Assembly: GCF_000620765.1 (NCBI RefSeq)
Contig: NZ_KK211185.1
Span: forward strand, 125,301-189,300
Reading direction: 5' to 3'
DNA from: Desulfovermiculus halophilus DSM 18834
Lineage (GTDB): Bacteria > Desulfobacterota > Desulfovibrionia > Desulfovibrionales > Desulfothermaceae
DNA: 64,000 nucleotides
Position numbers and translations under genes: made by a program. Under the pieces are notes generated by a model that saw only the letters and a program-made list of their open reading frames with translations, had not been told where the DNA came from and did not search any database. Of the stretch, positions 61,600 to 64,000 are shown in pieces. Numbering within the stretch: position 1 is the first letter of the stretch; every line of letters begins with the position of its first letter.

Positions 61600-62898
61600 A
61601 TGGCTGATGTGTGTGTGATCGGGGCCGGGCCGTCTGGGCTCAGTTGCGCGCGGCTTCTGCGGGCCAATGGACTGGATACCGTTGTTGTCGAGGCTGAAGA
61701 CGACATCGGAGGCCGCCTGCGGACCGATCAGGTCCAGGGATTTCTCTTGGACCGCGGATTTCAGGTTTTGCAGACCGACTACCCCGAGGCCAAGCGGCAG
61801 CTTGATTATCATTCCCTCGACCTGCACCCCTTTCAGTCCGGAGCCTTGATCCGCCACGACAACCGGTGGATCCGGTTTGCCGATCCATTCCGGGACCCCA
61901 GGCATGCCCTGAGCAGTGTCTTCTCCCAAGTCGGCGGACTCCAGGACAAGGTGCGCTTGTGGGCGTTACGGCGGCGTGTGCTCCGCTCCACGGTGCAGGA
62001 CCTGTTTCAAGAGCCGGAGCGGCCCATGGGTGAAGCCTTGGCCCGGGCAGGATTTTCGGAACGGATCATAGAGCGTTTTTTCCGTCCCTTTTTCACGGCT
62101 GTATTCTTTGACCCCGAGCTCCAGACCACCAGCCGGATGTTTGAGTTTGTCTTCCGGGTCTTCGCTTCCGGGGATGCAGCCCTGCCCGGAAAGGGGATAA
62201 TGTCTGTTCCCAGGCAGCTGGCCCGGTCGTTTCCTCCCGAGATGATGATTCTGAATGCTCCGGTGAGCCGTATCAAGCCCGGGACGGTTACCTTGAAGTC
62301 CGGTCAAGAGATCCAGGCCAAGACTGTGGTGGTGGCCTGTGACGGCATGGAGGCGGCCAGACTCCTGGATATGCACAACCGGCATCCCTATCGCAGTGTG
62401 CGCTGCATCTATTTTCAGGCCCCGGAGCCGCCCTTGCGTGAACCCCTGCTTATCCTGGATTCAAAGGGCAATGGGCCCATTACCAGCATGTGCGTTCCCA
62501 GCCAGGTGGCTCCAGGATATGCCCCCGAGGGGCTGTCCCTGATATCGGTTACAGTCGTAGGGCAGAGCGCAGTTGCAGATGATGAGCTGCTCCGGGCTGT
62601 GCTGAGTCAGGCCGGGGAGTGGTTCGGTTCTCAAGTCCAGGCGTGGAAGCATCTGAAAAGCTACACCATCCCCCGGGCCTTGCCGGTTCAGCGTCCGCCG
62701 ACACCGAATCCGTTTCGCCGCCGGATCCGAATGGGGCCCGGGGTGTATCTGGCCGGAGATCTTGGATCCCTGTCCAGCCTGCAGTGGGCCCTGCATTCCG
62801 GCCGGAGGGCGGCGGAGACGGTTATTCAGGATTTTGGACTTACCTTTCAGGGGTCCAATCTTACTGAGGGGGTGCTCGATAGTGAAAAAACATGCTGA
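61600..62898 (+). CDS. FAD-dependent oxidoreductase (amine oxidase/phytoene desaturase-like)
   Basis: A 432-residue flavoprotein. The N-terminal dinucleotide-binding motif is VCVIGAGPSGLSCARLLRAN followed by VVEAEDDIGGRLRTD (the GG-containing doublet), and the C-terminal FAD-binding block is GVYLAGDLGSLSSLQWALHSGRRAAE (key part YLAGDLGS). This arrangement is common to amine oxidases, protoporphyrinogen oxidase and carotenoid desaturases; none of these can be chosen. GGAGAGG before ATG 61600 supports the start. It precedes the 2-hydroxyacid dehydrogenase by 45 bases on the same strand, so they are likely co-transcribed. Confidence 0.85.
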   Translation: MADVCVIGAGPSGLSCARLLRANGLDTVVVEAEDDIGGRLRTDQVQGFLLDRGFQVLQTDYPEAKRQLDYHSLDLHPFQSGALIRHDNRWIRFADPFRDPRHALSSVFSQVGGLQDKVRLWALRRRVLRSTVQDLFQEPERPMGEALARAGFSERIIERFFRPFFTAVFFDPELQTTSRMFEFVFRVFASGDAALPGKGIMSVPRQLARSFPPEMMILNAPVSRIKPGTVTLKSGQEIQAKTVVVACDGMEAARLLDMHNRHPYRSVRCIYFQAPEPPLREPLLILDSKGNGPITSMCVPSQVAPGYAPEGLSLISVTVVGQSAVADDELLRAVLSQAGEWFGSQVQAWKHLKSYTIPRALPVQRPPTPNPFRRRIRMGPGVYLAGDLGSLSSLQWALHSGRRAAETVIQDFGLTFQGSNLTEGVLDSEKTC

Positions 62899-62943
62899 AA
62901 ATACGATTACAAAGCCCTGCGGGGATGCTTTAACGAGGAACGC

Positions 62944-63930
62944 ATGACAGACCGGCCATGTCTTTTTGTGACCCGGCGACTGCCCCAGGCGGTCATGGAG
63001 TTTGCGCACAGCAGATTTCGCTGCACAAGCAATCCCCAAGACCGTCCACTGTGCAAAGAAGAGATCATCGAGGGGGCTCAGGGATGTCAGGCCCTGCTCT
63101 GTCTGCTCACGGACACTGTGGACAGTGAGGTCATTGAAGCCCTGCCCGGGTTGCGGGTAATATCCAACTATGCAGTCGGCTTTGACAATATCGATCTGGA
63201 TGCGGCAACCCGCAGGGGAATACCTGTGTGCAATACGCCGGGAGTTCTCACCTCGGCAACCGCGGATTTGACCTGGGCCTTGATTCTGGCCGTCAGTCGA
63301 AGGATTCCTGAAGCTGACCGGTATGTACGAGCAGGCTCCTTTCAGGGCTGGGATCCCTTGCTGATGTTGGGCCGGGAGCTCAGCGGCCGGGCCCTGGGCA
63401 TAGTCGGCATGGGCCGGATCGGACGAGCGGTGGCCAAAAGGGCGCAGGGCTTTGACATGCGCATCCTGTATTCCAAGCGCACCCCCCTGCCGCCTGAAGA
63501 GGCCCTTCCCCAGGCCGAGCATGTCAGCTTTGAGGCCCTGCTTGGCGAATCGGATATCGTCAGTCTGCATCTGCCCTATTCCGAACAGGTGCATCATCTG
63601 ATCGACGCCCGGGCTTTGCAGACCATGAAGCCGGGGGCGATACTGATCAATACGGCCAGGGGTGCTTTGATCGATGAGCAGGCCCTGGTCGAAGCCCTGA
63701 AAAAGAGAGAGCTGGCCGGAGCCGGCCTGGATGTGTATGAACACGAGCCGGCTGTTCACCCCGGGTTGCATGATTTGGACCGGGTGGTCCTCGCTCCGCA
63801 TATCGGCAGCGCTACAGTGGAGGCCCGGGAAAAGATGGGGTTTATGGCCGCTGAAAACGCCCTTGCCGTGCTCCAAGGCGGTCAAGCCCATTCCATAGCC
63901 AACCCTCAGGTTCTGGACTCGAAAACATGA
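62944..63930 (+). CDS. D-2-hydroxyacid dehydrogenase (glyoxylate/hydroxypyruvate reductase type)
   Basis: An NAD(P)-dependent dehydrogenase of 328 residues that reduces glyoxylate, hydroxypyruvate or a related 2-oxoacid. The cofactor site is LGIVGMGRIGRAVAKRAQG. The catalytic Arg is in INTARGALIDE, the Glu in DVYEHEP and the His in APHIGSAT, with the C-terminal KMGFMAAENALAVL helix. The family fold is complete. Glycerate dehydrogenase (GyaR-like) is the closest functional guess. Its last codon overlaps a possible downstream start by four bases (ATGA). Confidence 0.92.
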   Translation: MTDRPCLFVTRRLPQAVMEFAHSRFRCTSNPQDRPLCKEEIIEGAQGCQALLCLLTDTVDSEVIEALPGLRVISNYAVGFDNIDLDAATRRGIPVCNTPGVLTSATADLTWALILAVSRRIPEADRYVRAGSFQGWDPLLMLGRELSGRALGIVGMGRIGRAVAKRAQGFDMRILYSKRTPLPPEEALPQAEHVSFEALLGESDIVSLHLPYSEQVHHLIDARALQTMKPGAILINTARGALIDEQALVEALKKRELAGAGLDVYEHEPAVHPGLHDLDRVVLAPHIGSATVEAREKMGFMAAENALAVLQGGQAHSIANPQVLDSKT

Positions 63931-64000
63931 TGGGGGGCATGGGCATGCAAGGTGGGGGATATGACCGGGAACAGCTGCAGACCTGCCTGAACACATACCT
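63927..64000 (+). CDS. Start of a possible gene running past the window end
   Basis: An ATG overlaps the previous stop (ATGA), and the frame MMGGMGMQGGGYDREQLQTC continues open to the last base. Met/Gly-rich N-termini of this sort occur but are not diagnostic. It is called only for the four-base coupling with the dehydrogenase; with 24 codons the product cannot be identified. Confidence 0.35.
   Translation, partial: MMGGMGMQGGGYDREQLQTCLNTY

Overview
The window looks like a chromosomal segment of a GC-rich, anaerobic Gram-negative bacterium, most probably a Desulfovibrionales-type sulfate reducer (Desulfobacterota). The taxonomic call is inference. It rests on a PerR-Roo (rubredoxin:oxygen oxidoreductase) pair, a fused FAD/[4Fe-4S]/CCG D-lactate-type dehydrogenase, a MucR/Ros-type zinc-finger regulator, an amphi-Trp protein, HypF, MsbA, KdsD, and the gene order pdxJ-acpS-nnr-CBS-tsaE-lysC-cimA. 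I saw no rRNA, tRNA, CRISPR array or prophage.

Layout. 1-1.8 kb (minus): two FeoA proteins behind a near-consensus promoter, then RtcB, cut by the window edge. 2-11.1 kb (plus): carB-purF-kdsD-PBP1A in overlapping order, then a nucleoside-recognition membrane protein. 11.2-17.6 kb: MscS channel (minus), amphi-Trp protein (plus), U32 protein (minus), then archease, a methyltransferase and MucR (plus). 18-23.9 kb (minus): a promoter followed by FAD/Fe-S dehydrogenase, ruvX, mltG and nadE. 24.3-28.2 kb (minus): thioesterase-cca-hypF. 28.5-30.7 kb: two crotonase-family genes separated by nested repeats. 30.7-32.9 kb (minus): dinB and an MBL hydrolase. 33.2-36.5 kb: msbA, converging on a probable SidJ-like pseudokinase. 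36.9-38.6 kb (minus): perR-roo with a visible operator. 38.7-45.9 kb (minus): amino-acid, cofactor and repair genes. 46.7-49.6 kb (plus): an AT-rich minor-pilin operon, followed by ugd with a strong terminator. 51.4-52.9 kb: an IS110/IS1111-type element. 53-64 kb: AEC transporter, lipoprotein, ARMT1-like protein, a two-TM protein coupled to a sodium/solute-symporter-GAF-SpoIIE phosphatase fusion, an unknown protein, an FAD oxidoreductase and a D-2-hydroxyacid dehydrogenase.

How the genes work together. carB and purF feed pyrimidine/arginine and purine synthesis. kdsD, msbA, PBP1A, mltG and ugd serve the envelope. PerR and Roo handle oxygen stress. lysC and cimA serve aspartate-family and isoleucine synthesis. 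RtcB and archease are a known RNA-ligase/cofactor pair, here split about 15 kb apart.

The most unusual material is outside the housekeeping genes. Intergenic spaces carry at least four families of palindromic repeats (called A, B, C and D here), nested in one another and flanking genes in inverted orientation. An IS110-type element abuts family C; its transposase start is sequestered in a hairpin, and its 3' non-coding segment is a candidate guide (bridge/seek) RNA. Two coding sequences stand out: the SidJ-like pseudokinase (34.9-36.5 kb) and the transporter-phosphatase fusion (57.2-60.5 kb).
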